The notes: a model not told the origin generated them from the sequence alone. 36,758 nucleotides of DNA from Bordetella parapertussis (GCA_945883615.1 CAMCYB010000015.1:1-36758); one strand, 5' to 3'. Numbered from the stretch's first letter, positions 15,833-24,808 are shown. Numbers and translations: made by a program.

Positions 15833-15844
15833 TAAGCCGGCTTA
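15833..15844. promoter_or_regulatory. 12-bp palindrome at the ribosome site of the GDT1-type gene
   Basis: TAAGCCGGCTTA is a perfect palindrome whose inner edge touches the AGGA ribosome site of the transporter gene, 8 bp from its ATG. It could be an operator or chance; no matching copy is seen elsewhere in the window. Confidence 0.4.
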
Positions 15845-15975
15845 AAGACAATTGATCTCATCGCTTCACCGGCCAATGGGGTACAATCTTGTATCCTCTA
15901 TTAAAGGTTAATCGTAATTTTATACCCGCTGCGTTTGGAATTTACGAGATTGAGTTATTCACAAAATAGAGCGAC

Positions 15976-16405
15976 ATGTTTTTAGCATTTTATCTAAGAC
16001 TGACAGACAAAGATCGAGGACCACACCCGAATTTTTATTTGGGCTGCATCATGGGGTTGCAAAATGCAATCATGACAAAAGTTTCTCGTGCTGAAATAAG
16101 AACGACTCACATGACAGGCGTTGTCACTGATATGGGTATAGCTTGGTCGTCTACTTTATTGGAATAGTAATAAGCGTATTGCTGTTGAAGATAATGTTCG
16201 CGCTAACAGACGAAAATTTAAAGCATTAACAATGATTTTTATCAATTTTTTAATTGGCGGCGTTTTGGGTGCCTTATCTTTCAAACATTTTGGTTATTTT
16301 ACGACCGTACCCATTGCCATATTTCTTGTGGCGCTGGCAGCCCCCCCGATGGTGAGAGATCTGCTTTTTAGTCTTTCTAGAAATAAGCAGAAACCGCACC
16401 CCTGA
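15976..16405 (+). pseudogene. DUF1275 (YoaK-like) membrane protein, N-truncated and frameshifted
   Basis: Two frames together give the C-terminal two thirds of a DUF1275 membrane protein. The first frame (15976-16140) encodes [20 protein letters not shown] and then [16 protein letters not shown]. The match then jumps to another frame from 16142, [48 protein letters not shown], ending at the TGA 16403-16405. Two bases appear lost at about 16141 (GI-E-LG expected). About 80-90 N-terminal residues are missing: a stop lies just upstream of 15976 and no homologous sequence is seen before it. The end overlaps the 3' end of pabBC by 29 bp. The family's transport role is unknown. Confidence 0.82.
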
Positions 16406-18230
16406 GGGCATTGCTCAGCATGATTTCTTCTGCGTTAACGATGTCATCAACACTTAAAGTGGCTTCGCGGGCATTCCATTTCGGGTCTTTTAAAATAATC
16501 GATCTCATCACGCCTGGTAAGACGCCCGCACTAAGTGGGGGCGTTAACCATTCTTGTGACCCTTTTGGTTTGATAAAAATACTTGACCTACCCCCTTCGG
16601 TAACAAAGCCCTGTTCGTTCGTGAACAGCGCATCAAAACCGCCACGTGCAACGGCCAGTTGCCACGCTTGGTCATATATTTCGCGATGACTGACTTTATG
16701 CTGCAATAAAATGTTGCCTGAGTGCATACATGCAAGAGCAGGTTGATCAAACAGATCACTTGCCCAAAATATTTTCACTTTATCTAATATGGGGTCAAGT
16801 TTTGTAATTTGGTCGCTTAGGGTGCCATCGCTCGCAAGGTTCAATCGCAGTCGATATTGAATTTCTACAGCACAGTTAACACACGCTTCTTGAACGATAC
16901 GTTGCGCATTTTCAATGCTAAAAACAATACCCAGCGCTTTTGCAGAACGTTCTAAGCGTTGTAGATGTAATGTTAAGTGTTGAGCAACTAAATTTTTAAT
17001 TAGAATCGTTTCAAATAAACCTGTTTCGCTCGGTAAGGCGGTTAAAAATTCAGCCTTAAGGTTACATTCTTGCCATTCTTCTTTGATATTAGAGCTATAC
17101 GTTATACCCGCGCCAATACCAAGGGTAAAGGTTGATGATGGTTTTGATAGGTTTTTTTGAAGCGCCACAGTACGAATGGGAACACTCAAGGCAAAATCAC
17201 CATTGGGATCAAGCCAACCTAAGGCGCCACAATAAAACCCACGTTCACTTGTCTCTAGTTCTTGAATGATTTCCATGCTTCTTTTTTTAGGCGCGCCCGT
17301 CACCGAGCCACAGGGAAAAATAGCTGTCAATAAATCAATTAAACAAAGGCCGGGTTTTACTGTGGCTTGAACCGTTGAGGTCATTTGTAAGACATCGCCA
17401 TACCTAGCGACCTCAAATAAATGAGGTACGGTCACGCTACCTAGAACCGCTAATTGACTTAAATCATTTCTAAGTAAGTCAACAATCATGACATTTTCTG
17501 CTTGATTTTTTGGGTCTTCAGACAGTTGCTTTGGCGATGAATCAATGGCGCTAGCTGTGCCTTTCATTGGCATAGCTTTTAAAATATTATCGCGACATTC
17601 AATAAAAAGTTCGGGTGATTGAGAAAGAATATAGTTTTCGCCCTGTTGAATAAAAGCGCCATAACGCCCAGGCTGACGGTCGCGTAAGCGCATATACAGT
17701 GCAAGCGGTTCACCATAGGCTTGACCCGTGACGCGATAGGTATGATTGATTTGGTAGGCGTCACCACTACAAATGTATTCCTGAATGGTTTGAAGGTCAG
17801 TCGTAAATTGGTCTTCGGTGATTGAATTTTTAATGTGGGCAATGCCCGCGACTCTTTCAGCGTTGGGTATCAGCGTTAATTTGCTTAACGCTTGCTTTAA
17901 ATAATCATCAACTTGGTCTTTAGATAATGACTTATAGTGATCAAAAGACCAGGCCAAAACTAAGGGGTGCGGGCCGTTTTTCAAGTCTTTTGTATACGGT
18001 TTGGGCGCGATGTTATGAAGTAAGTAACCTAACTCATAGGCAAAAGCAGCCACAACATATTTGCCTTGCGCCAGCGCTTTAGAGATCTCATCTAGGGCGC
18101 ACTCTACAGACCTAAGGGTGGTCGCTTGATCGTGTTGCGGGGTAACACACCAAGCTTGAATGGGTATTTGTTTATATAAACGGCTAGAGGGCTTTGCTAC
18201 CGTGCTTTGCACATCATCAAGCAAAATCAT
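16377..18230 (-). CDS. pabB: Fused aminodeoxychorismate synthase component I / aminodeoxychorismate lyase (PabB-PabC)
   Basis: A 617-residue bifunctional protein for p-aminobenzoate (folate) synthesis. The PabB chorismate-binding part covers about residues 1-385: GDAYQINHTYRV, SQSPELFIE, MPMKGTAS (the KGT lysine distinguishes PabB from the PIAGT of anthranilate synthase), IVDLLRNDLSQLA, and FPCGSVTGAPKKRSME. A PLP-dependent PabC lyase follows from about residue 400: GLFETILI, HLQRLERSAKALGI, QHKVSHREIYDQA with the Schiff-base lysine, and FVTEGGRSSIF. Joined in one chain, the intermediate need not be passed between separate proteins. The glutamine amidotransferase PabA is not in the window. 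No operon partner is visible. Confidence 0.93.
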   Translation of the reverse strand: MILLDDVQSTVAKPSSRLYKQIPIQAWCVTPQHDQATTLRSVECALDEISKALAQGKYVVAAFAYELGYLLHNIAPKPYTKDLKNGPHPLVLAWSFDHYKSLSKDQVDDYLKQALSKLTLIPNAERVAGIAHIKNSITEDQFTTDLQTIQEYICSGDAYQINHTYRVTGQAYGEPLALYMRLRDRQPGRYGAFIQQGENYILSQSPELFIECRDNILKAMPMKGTASAIDSSPKQLSEDPKNQAENVMIVDLLRNDLSQLAVLGSVTVPHLFEVARYGDVLQMTSTVQATVKPGLCLIDLLTAIFPCGSVTGAPKKRSMEIIQELETSERGFYCGALGWLDPNGDFALSVPIRTVALQKNLSKPSSTFTLGIGAGITYSSNIKEEWQECNLKAEFLTALPSETGLFETILIKNLVAQHLTLHLQRLERSAKALGIVFSIENAQRIVQEACVNCAVEIQYRLRLNLASDGTLSDQITKLDPILDKVKIFWASDLFDQPALACMHSGNILLQHKVSHREIYDQAWQLAVARGGFDALFTNEQGFVTEGGRSSIFIKPKGSQEWLTPPLSAGVLPGVMRSIILKDPKWNAREATLSVDDIVNAEEIMLSNALRGAVSAYF

Positions 18231-18358
18231 GGTGACAGACCCTTAACCTTAAATAGTTCTCACCATATTTTAAAGAAGTAATCATCGACGCAACGTTATT
18301 TTGGTCATCAAACTGTGTAAAAAATTTTGCTGAAACGTATTTTTTGAATCTGCCAATA

Positions 18359-19057
18359 TTAAAACTTATAACCCAAACCCACTAAAACGTTATAGGCATA
18401 CAAATTCGGGTTTGCTGAAACCGTACCGCCAGGCCCATCAGAGTATGTCGAAGACATGTTGGCTTTTGAGTACGCGTAGTAATTAGCCTCAACAAAACCA
18501 TAAAGCCCGTTTGAAATGATTTGTTTGTAACCCAAACCTAAAACATAACCACTGACATTGGCTTTGTTAGAGGGTGATGAGCAGCAATTTGTTTGGCTGT
18601 ATTGAACATCTTGATTCGAGTACCCAAGCTTCACATAAGCTAGTTTTTGGTCATCAATCGCATACCCAGGTGCAATAAATATATTAAAACGGTTTGATAT
18701 TGAAAAATTGTAGTTGTACGTGTCGTTACTAATATTTGGGTAAGAGAAGCCGCTGGCCTGTGTTGTTTGTGTCACGGCAGAGTAATCAACGCCCAGACCC
18801 AAGGTAAATTTATCTTGTAACGTAAAGGTATAGCCCAAACCCAAAACGAGGGGTGCAGAACTGGAGCTCGGGCTTGAACGTGTACTCACGTTGGGTGACT
18901 GACCCGTGTCTGTACCCGTTAAATTGACCGATTCAACGGTGTTGTTTTCATAACCTGTTGAAACTTGACCATAAAGCCCTTCAAAAGCGGTTTGCGCAAA
19001 GACTGTCCCTGTAAACAGTGCTGATGCAGAAAGAACTAACCATTTAATGCGCTTCAT
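18359..19057 (-). CDS. Outer-membrane beta-barrel protein (OmpA/OprF-like small porin family)
   Basis: A 232-residue secreted protein. The start is the ATG at 19057, which has GAGGT eight bases upstream; an upstream in-frame start at 19087 is less likely. A signal peptide MKRIKWLVLSASALFTGTVF ends with AQ. The mature part is a series of short amphipathic strands (GLYGQVSTGYEN, LVLGLGYTFTL, FNIFIAPGYAI, YVKLGYSNQDV, GLYGFVEANYYAYS) ending in YNVLVGLGYKF. The terminal aromatic residue and alternating pattern are typical of eight-stranded outer-membrane barrels. It has no OmpA peptidoglycan-binding domain. Role unknown; perhaps adhesion or a small porin. Confidence 0.82.
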   Translation of the reverse strand: MKRIKWLVLSASALFTGTVFAQTAFEGLYGQVSTGYENNTVESVNLTGTDTGQSPNVSTRSSPSSSSAPLVLGLGYTFTLQDKFTLGLGVDYSAVTQTTQASGFSYPNISNDTYNYNFSISNRFNIFIAPGYAIDDQKLAYVKLGYSNQDVQYSQTNCCSSPSNKANVSGYVLGLGYKQIISNGLYGFVEANYYAYSKANMSSTYSDGPGGTVSANPNLYAYNVLVGLGYKF

Positions 19058-19182
19058 TTTGCTACCTCGATTTAAGCCATGATCCATAGATCACTATTTA
19101 ATGTAACAGTATGTGCCCAAACAAAACGTTGCATAAGTAGGCGTTGAGCTAGCTTACATTTTTTAAACGCAGCATATGTTGT

Positions 19183-19254
19183 TTTTAATTAAAACATTAT
19201 TTTTTAATGATATATATATTATTTTTAATTTGTTTTAGTTAACATATATATTAT
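19183..19254 (+). promoter_or_regulatory. AT-rich control region of hipB with direct repeats and a palindrome
   Basis: The 72 bases before and over the hipB start are almost all A/T. They hold a 12-bp palindrome TTTTAATTAAAA (19183-19194) and an 11-bp direct repeat ATATATATTAT at 19212-19222 and 19244-19254. The repeat offset is 32 bp, about three helical turns, and the second copy overlaps the ATG. There is no Shine-Dalgarno. This fits autoregulation by a HipB-like repressor, by inference. Confidence 0.5.
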
Positions 19255-19630
19255 GTCTAAACAATCAAATGCTATCGAAACCATGCCTTCAGTGGTTTTA
19301 AAGTCTTTACAAGAGTTAGGTGTAAATCTATCTATTGCACGTAAACGCCGTCGTGAGTCACTTAAAGTGTGGGCGCAACGCATCGGCGTGTCAGAACCTA
19401 CACTTAAAAGAATGGAAAACGGCGACCCGACTGTTTCTATGGGTGTTTACTCAACTGCGCTTTGGTTGATTGGTCGGCATCAAGCATTACCTAATTTGGC
19501 TGCACCAGAACATGATATGGGTGCACTTGAATCATCTGTACGCAAAGCACTGGCTCGAGGTGCGCGTAAAAAACCGTCTATTTATGATGATTCCTCTGTT
19601 CAAACCGCCACTCTTAAAACCAATCAATAG
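19253..19630 (+). CDS. hipB: XRE-family HTH protein, HipB-like antitoxin
   Basis: A 125-residue protein with a helix-turn-helix at about residues 22-65: SIARKRRRESLKVWAQRIG, then VSEPTLKRMENGDPTVSMGV. The following ALWLIGRHQALPNLAAPEHD is characteristic of HipB-like partners of a Burkholderiales-type HipA. HipB represses its own operon and neutralises the HipA kinase. The gene is intact, but its hipA partner, starting 8 bp after its stop, is reduced to fragments. The promoter region is extremely AT-rich, unlike its neighbours, which suggests acquisition by transfer. It may now be a solitary regulator. Confidence 0.75.
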   Translation: MSKQSNAIETMPSVVLKSLQELGVNLSIARKRRRESLKVWAQRIGVSEPTLKRMENGDPTVSMGVYSTALWLIGRHQALPNLAAPEHDMGALESSVRKALARGARKKPSIYDDSSVQTATLKTNQ

Positions 19631-19638
19631 GTAAAAAA

Positions 19639-19924
19639 ATGAGTGAGTTTGATATTAGAAATTATGAACCCAGCGATACCCTTTACTTATGGTGGTTGGG
19701 TAACCCAGTGCGCTGATTCAACGATTGAAAACGCTTTGTCAGCATGTAACCAATTTGGGTTGACTCAAGTTGAGGCAATCGAAGAGGTTAAATCAGTTTG
19801 TCATGCCGTCAATAGTTGGCAGAAACACTTCATTCAAATGGGCATCACAGGTCAAGACCTGGCGCAACTGAGCGCTCAAATTGATCGACCGTTTCTTAAG
19901 CTACAGAGGCAAGCATGGGTTTGA
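19639..19924 (+). pseudogene. hipA: Remnant of hipA: N-terminus joined out of frame to C-terminus (large internal deletion)
   Basis: The ATG at 19639 opens a frame MSEFDIRNYEPSDTLYLWWL that continues GNPVR then meets TGA. This looks like a HipA N-terminus (TLYLWWLGNP type). From about 19700 another frame continues to a stop at 19924, encoding DSTIENALSACNQFGLTQVE, AVNSWQKHFIQMG and IDRPFLKLQRQAWV, which resembles the C-terminal end of HipA-type kinases. The kinase core, some 300 residues, is absent. A single out-of-frame deletion joining near 19700-19715 explains this. The C-terminal assignment is from memory of the family and is the less certain part; the alternative is an unrelated small gene starting at GTG 19643. 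Confidence 0.62.
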
Positions 19925-19982
19925 CTGACATACTTGGCAAACATTGCCTTGAGAATTGAATAATAAGTCAATGAAAAAAAAG

Positions 19983-21629
19983 TTAAAGTTTCAACATCTC
20001 ACTGGCATGCTGCCGAGTGGTTGCGGTGATTTCTATTCCCCCTAACATGCGGGCGACTGACTCAATTCGCCCCGCGTCATTAAGCGGGTGCACTTGAGTG
20101 ACTGCGCCATGGGGCTTTTTAACTTTACTGACTTCAAAATGAAATTGCCCACGTGAAGCGACTTGGGGCAGGTGGGTCACACACAGTACCTGATGGCGTA
20201 CGCCCAGTTCACGTAACAGTTGACCCACCCTTTCAGCAACAGCGCCACCAATACCCGTGTCAACCTCATCAAATATTAATGTGGGAACACGCGCAGTTTG
20301 GCTAGCCAGCACCGACAAGGCGAGCGATATGCGTGCCAATTCGCCACCTGAGGCCACTTTAGCCAACGGTTTTGTGGCGGTACCCTCATGGCCCGCCACT
20401 TCAAAGATGACCTGATCGATACCGTGGCCAGATGGTTTACTGGCCTGAACGTTTACGTTAAAGCAGCCGCCTTCCATGGCTAAGTGTTGCATAGATGTGG
20501 TAACGTTTTGCGCGAGTAACTGAGCAATGTTGCGCCGACCTTTTGACAACGCTTGCGCGGCATCGTTGAATGTTTTTTGGGCTTTCTGCGTGGCTTCGGT
20601 CAACGCCTCTAGGTCTGCACCAAGACTTAAGTTTTGAAGTTTTTCTTGGCAGGCTTGATGAAGCGCAACCAGCGCCTCGGGTTCGCAATGAAACTTTCTA
20701 GCGGCCTCAAATAGAGCCCGCATGCGTTGCTCAACTTCGCTTAAACGATGGGGATCAAGCTCTAGGTCGATTAAATAACTATTTAAGTCTGAACGAGCCT
20801 CGGCTAGGGCAATGCGAGCGGTTTCAAGCGAGGCGACGGGGTTTTGTAAGGCCGCATCATGTTTGGCCAACCCGCTTAAATGATGTGAGGCGCGGTCAAC
20901 AATACGCAAAATACCGACTTGATCATCTTCAAGCGTGTTTAAAATCTCGCCAGCACCCTCAATCAAAGATTGGCCATTAGATAAGCGGGTATGCTCTTGC
21001 GAGATGGTTTCCCATTCGCCTGGTTTTGCGGCTAATTGATCGAGCTCCTCAACCTGCCATTGCAACTGTTCAATTTGGCTGGCTTGTGTTGCCGCGCCAT
21101 TTTGGGCTGCCTCAAGCTGACGTTGAGTCGCTTGCCAGTGTTGCCAAGCCTGTTTTACCGTTTGCCGCAAAGGCAATAAATTGCCCTGTGCATCAAGCAT
21201 ATCGCGCTGAAAATCTTCTTTCAGTAGGCTTTGGTGGGCGTGTTGACCGTGAATATCGATTAGCGATTCGCCCAGCTCACGCAGTTGCGCCAAAGTCGCC
21301 GGTGAGCCGTTTATGTAGGCTTTATTACGCCCTTGCGAGTCAAGTACACGTCGTAAAACTAAGCCCTCTGCATTGCAGTCAAACCCTTGTTCTTGCAACC
21401 AGTCTTGGCTTGATTCAGGTGCATCAAAGGTGGCGCTGATTTCAGCGCGAGTCGCACCCGTGCGCACCACATCTGTTTCAGCGCGCTCGCCTAACACCAA
21501 GCCCAAGGCGTCAATTAAAATTGATTTGCCCGCACCGGTTTCACCTGTGAACACGGTAAAACCCGATTCAAAAGACAACTCGAGTGACTCAACGATAATG
21601 TAGTCACGGATGAATAATTCTCTGAGCAT
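19983..21629 (-). CDS. recN: DNA repair protein RecN
   Basis: A 548-residue SMC-like ATPase for double-strand-break repair. Walker A is TGETGAGKSILIDAL at about residues 28-42. Long coiled-coil segments rich in Gln, Glu, Ala and Leu fill about 150-370, with the usual GESLIDIHGQHAHQSLL before them. The ABC signature region is SGGELARISLALSV, and Walker B is TLIFDEVDTGIGG (about 452-464), followed by VLCVTHLPQVAS. Length fits the family (about 550). It follows nadK with only three bases between stop and start, so nadK-recN is an operon, an order frequent in proteobacteria. Confidence 0.97.
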   Translation of the reverse strand: MLRELFIRDYIIVESLELSFESGFTVFTGETGAGKSILIDALGLVLGERAETDVVRTGATRAEISATFDAPESSQDWLQEQGFDCNAEGLVLRRVLDSQGRNKAYINGSPATLAQLRELGESLIDIHGQHAHQSLLKEDFQRDMLDAQGNLLPLRQTVKQAWQHWQATQRQLEAAQNGAATQASQIEQLQWQVEELDQLAAKPGEWETISQEHTRLSNGQSLIEGAGEILNTLEDDQVGILRIVDRASHHLSGLAKHDAALQNPVASLETARIALAEARSDLNSYLIDLELDPHRLSEVEQRMRALFEAARKFHCEPEALVALHQACQEKLQNLSLGADLEALTEATQKAQKTFNDAAQALSKGRRNIAQLLAQNVTTSMQHLAMEGGCFNVNVQASKPSGHGIDQVIFEVAGHEGTATKPLAKVASGGELARISLALSVLASQTARVPTLIFDEVDTGIGGAVAERVGQLLRELGVRHQVLCVTHLPQVASRGQFHFEVSKVKKPHGAVTQVHPLNDAGRIESVARMLGGIEITATTRQHASEMLKL

Positions 21630-21632
21630 TTG

Positions 21633-22532
21633 TTAAAACTCGTTTTCGCCGGTGGCTGGCATACGATTCCAGTCAAGTTTTTTTCGTAAGGTGGAAAAGA
21701 AACTAAAGCCCGTGGGGTGAACAAACTGGGCTGTATCGGGTGCCCGGGCAATGGTAATGCGGTCGCCCGCTTGTAAGTCTGACCAAGTTTGCATATCAAA
21801 ATGCACGCTTGCCCCGCCTTCACTTCGTGCCATACTTAATACCGTTAGGGTAATGACACCTTGGTCCGATATGACAATTGGGCGATTTGATAAGGTTTGC
21901 GGCGCAACCGGAACCAACAACATCGCATTTAGGCTTGGGTGCAAAATAGGCCCCATCGCTGATAAGGCATAGGCAGTTGAGCCCGTTGGCGTGGCCACAA
22001 TTAAGCCATCAGCCCGCAACGTAAACATGTAATTTTTATCAATATCAACCCTGACTTCAATCATGCCACCACGGCCCGCGCGGTTAATGACCACGTCATT
22101 TAAGGCGGTCGCAGCAAACAGGCTTTGATCACCACGGGTGACTTCGCCGTGCAGCAAAATGCGCGATTCAGTTTCAAAGCGGCCCGCTAATAAATCTTTA
22201 ACAGCAGCATGGGCATTTTGTAGGGGTATATCAGTAATAAAGCCTAAGCGGCCATGGTTAATTCCCGCTACTGGAACCCCCCAAGGGGCTAGGTTACGGG
22301 CGGCGCCAAGCATGGTGCCGTCGCCCCCCAGCACAATGGCTAAGTCAGCTTTTTGACCAATTTCAGTAAAACTGGCTTTTTCATATTCAGTGATTTGACA
22401 GTGCTCTGCGGTATCAGCCTCAATTAGCACTTGGCATTTCTCTTGACGTAAAACGTCGCCCAGTGCGCGTAAATGTTCACCGAGTTGTGAGTCTTGGTAT
22501 CGACCGATCAATGCAACAATAGAAAAAGACAT
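21633..22532 (-). CDS. nadK: NAD kinase
   Basis: A 299-residue enzyme making NADP+ from NAD+ and ATP. Motifs: AIVLGGDGTMLGAARNL (GGDGT, about residues 66-82), GVPVAGINHGRLGFITDI, the NE/D-type ALNDVVINRAG, and IVATPTGSTAYALSAMGPIL. The start is taken at the ATG 22532 (MSFSIVALIGRYQD), because upstream in-frame codons add only MGPSA. It diverges from hrcA; the intergenic region contains a TATAAT on its strand (22561-22566) but no clear -35. It is the first gene of nadK-recN. Confidence 0.96.
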   Translation of the reverse strand: MSFSIVALIGRYQDSQLGEHLRALGDVLRQEKCQVLIEADTAEHCQITEYEKASFTEIGQKADLAIVLGGDGTMLGAARNLAPWGVPVAGINHGRLGFITDIPLQNAHAAVKDLLAGRFETESRILLHGEVTRGDQSLFAATALNDVVINRAGRGGMIEVRVDIDKNYMFTLRADGLIVATPTGSTAYALSAMGPILHPSLNAMLLVPVAPQTLSNRPIVISDQGVITLTVLSMARSEGGASVHFDMQTWSDLQAGDRITIARAPDTAQFVHPTGFSFFSTLRKKLDWNRMPATGENEF

Positions 22533-22613
22533 GGCTGACGGCCCCAAACAGATTGTCTTGATTATATAGGTGGAGTACCTGAATTATGTCTGACGACAGG
22601 GTAAACTTAATAC

Positions 22614-23669
22614 ATGATGGATGATCGTGCGCATGCGCTTTTAAAAGCCCTTATAGAACGGTACATTGCTGATGGCCAACCGGTGGGTTCGCGCACCTTG
22701 TCAAAAGTCTTTGAGTTGTCACCCGCGACCATTCGAAATGTCATGGCTGACCTTGAACACAGCGGCTTGATTCATAGCCCTCACACCTCGGCTGGCCGAG
22801 TACCCACCCCTAAAGGCTATCGCTTATTTGTCGATTGTATTTTGGCTTCACAGTCGTTTGAGTTGCTACCAGAAGGGCAAGTTCAACATGTTTTGCCTAA
22901 TTCTGATCCCTCGCGCGCAGTCAGTGCCGCCGCGTTGTTATTGTCAAATTTAACTCAGTTTGCAGGGGTCGTACTGGCGCCCAAGCGCGCCCAGGTTTTT
23001 AAACATATAGAATTTATACGTTTGTCTGAAAGGCGTATTTTGCTCATCATTGTGACGCCTGATGGTGATGTACAAAACCGTATTTTGACGCCGCCGCGTG
23101 ATTATCAATCAACTGAATTAATTGAAGCGGCCAACTTTTTCAATCACCATTATTCAGGTTTGCCGTTTGCAGACGTTCGCTTATCCCTGACCAACGAGCT
23201 TGATCGTCTGCGAACCGATATGTCGCATTTAATGCAAGCTGCAATTGATGCGGGCGATCAGCAAACTGACGATTTTGATAACGTTGTGATCTTAGGCGAA
23301 AGGCGATTACTTGATGTCACCGATTTAGCATCAGATCTTGACCGCCTGCGCCGAACGTTTTCAGTATTTGAGAAAAAAACTGAGTTATTACAACTGCTTG
23401 ATGTCAGCCGAAGCGCACAGGGCGTGCAAATATACATTGGTGGCGATTCTCAATTTGTATCGATGGAAGATCTCTCTGTTGTCACGGCTCCCTATGGCGT
23501 GAATGGTCAAGTAGTCGGTACACTAGGGGTGATTGGGCCAACTCGAATGGCCTATGAACGGGTTATTCCCATCGTTGACATCACGTCTCGGTTACTCTCC
23601 AATGCACTCAGTCATGCCGGCGGCTCTCAGAGTTTGAGCCATAAACAGGTACCAGAACCTAACAATTGA
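22614..23669 (+). CDS. hrcA: Heat-inducible transcription repressor HrcA
   Basis: A 351-residue repressor that binds CIRCE operators of heat-shock genes. An N-terminal winged helix is seen at about residues 1-75: [58 protein letters not shown]. The central and C-terminal GAF-like part includes [15 protein letters not shown] and a final [20 protein letters not shown]. It starts at ATG 22614 (a second ATG follows directly). It opens the hrcA-hemH part of the heat-shock cluster. No CIRCE element is visible before grpE or dnaK, so its targets may lie elsewhere (for example groESL). Confidence 0.96.
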   Translation: MMDDRAHALLKALIERYIADGQPVGSRTLSKVFELSPATIRNVMADLEHSGLIHSPHTSAGRVPTPKGYRLFVDCILASQSFELLPEGQVQHVLPNSDPSRAVSAAALLLSNLTQFAGVVLAPKRAQVFKHIEFIRLSERRILLIIVTPDGDVQNRILTPPRDYQSTELIEAANFFNHHYSGLPFADVRLSLTNELDRLRTDMSHLMQAAIDAGDQQTDDFDNVVILGERRLLDVTDLASDLDRLRRTFSVFEKKTELLQLLDVSRSAQGVQIYIGGDSQFVSMEDLSVVTAPYGVNGQVVGTLGVIGPTRMAYERVIPIVDITSRLLSNALSHAGGSQSLSHKQVPEPNN

Positions 23670-23677
23670 GGTTTGCT

Positions 23678-24760
23678 TTGTCATCACATCAAGATTCTCG
23701 TCGTATGCGCGGCCGTTTTTGGAAAGAGGCTAAACCCACGCGTCTTAAAGTTTGGCCAGAGCCTTTTCATCGCGGTAAGGTGGGTGTTTTGTTGGTTAAT
23801 TTGGGTACGCCCGAGGCTCCCACGGCACCCGCTATTCGTCGCTACTTACGTGAGTTCTTATCAGACCCACGTGTCATTGAGATTCCTAAATTTATTTGGT
23901 GGTTCATTCTCAATGGTCCGATCTTAGCAATACGGCCGCGTAAATTGGTGCATCGCTATGCCAGCATCTGGATGTCTGGCGGTTCACCCTTGATGGTCTA
24001 CACCCTCAAACAAGCTGAGGGTTTACAAAAAACACTGAAAGATCGGGGCTACGACATACCTGTGGTGGCCGGTATGCGTTATGGTCAGCCTTCAATCGCC
24101 CAAGCCATGCTGTCGCTTCGAGATCAGGGGTGTGATCATATTTTGACAATTCCACTTTACCCGCAGTATGCGTCAAGCACCACGGCAACTGTCGTTGACG
24201 AAGTCAATCGGGTGGCGTCACATTTGCGTGACCAACCTGCTTTGCGCCACATTAAGCGTTTTCATGTGCATCCAGCTTATATCAACCCCTTGGCTGATCA
24301 GATTCAAGCATATTGGCAGGCCAATGGCCGCCCAGACAAACTGGTGATGAGCTTTCATGGCTTACCTAAGCAATGCACCGAAATGGGCGACCCTTATTGC
24401 CGAGACAGTTATGAAACGGCTCGCGCGCTCGCGCAACGACTTAATTTGTCTGATGACCAAGTGCAGGTTACCTTTCAAAGTCGTTTTGGGCCCGCAGCGT
24501 GGCTGCAACCTTATACCGAACCCACCCTTGAGCTGATGGCTAAAAGCGGGGTTAAGCGTATTGATGTCGTATGCCCTGGCTTTTTGGCCGATTGCCTTGA
24601 AACCCTTGAAGAAATCAGCATCGAGTGCCGTGACACCTTTATGGCGGCCGGGGGCGAGCAGTTTCGATACATACCCTGTTTAAATGATAGCCAAGCATGG
24701 GTTGAGGGCTTAACTGACATGACCCTTGAGCAACTACAAGGTTGGCCCATTAAGGCGTAA
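23678..24760 (+). CDS. hemH: Ferrochelatase
   Basis: A 360-residue enzyme inserting Fe2+ into protoporphyrin IX, the last step of haem synthesis. Motifs: GVLLVNLGTPEAPTAPAIRR (about residues 34-53), the catalytic histidine in LVMSFHGLPKQCTEMGDPY (about 226-244), FQSRFGPAAWLQPYTEPTL, and VVCPGFLADCLETLEEI with the acidic metal path. I choose TTG 23678, because TGAGG, overlapping the hrcA stop, ends six bases upstream; an in-frame TTG at 23666 overlaps that stop, and an ATG at 23705 is also possible. It is translationally close to hrcA, and two hairpins separate it from grpE. Confidence 0.95.
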   Translation: MSSHQDSRRMRGRFWKEAKPTRLKVWPEPFHRGKVGVLLVNLGTPEAPTAPAIRRYLREFLSDPRVIEIPKFIWWFILNGPILAIRPRKLVHRYASIWMSGGSPLMVYTLKQAEGLQKTLKDRGYDIPVVAGMRYGQPSIAQAMLSLRDQGCDHILTIPLYPQYASSTTATVVDEVNRVASHLRDQPALRHIKRFHVHPAYINPLADQIQAYWQANGRPDKLVMSFHGLPKQCTEMGDPYCRDSYETARALAQRLNLSDDQVQVTFQSRFGPAAWLQPYTEPTLELMAKSGVKRIDVVCPGFLADCLETLEEISIECRDTFMAAGGEQFRYIPCLNDSQAWVEGLTDMTLEQLQGWPIKA

Positions 24761-24783
24761 GGAACCGCTTCGTTAACATGGCG

Positions 24784-24808
24784 AGGCCCCCTTTTTGGGG
24801 TCTTTTGT
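24784..24808 (+). terminator. Terminator after hemH
   Basis: Stem AGGCCCC / GGGGTCT (one G-T pair) with loop CTTTTT, followed by TTTGTG. It lies 24 bp after the hemH stop. Confidence 0.75.

Noticed and set aside
15826..15960. yybP-ykoY-type Mn riboswitch before the GDT1-type gene
   Set aside because: The conserved loops of this riboswitch could not be found; only a short palindrome is present.
15976..16167. A separate 63-residue small protein gene
   Set aside because: Its sequence is the middle of a DUF1275 protein and the match continues in another frame, so it is part of a pseudogene.
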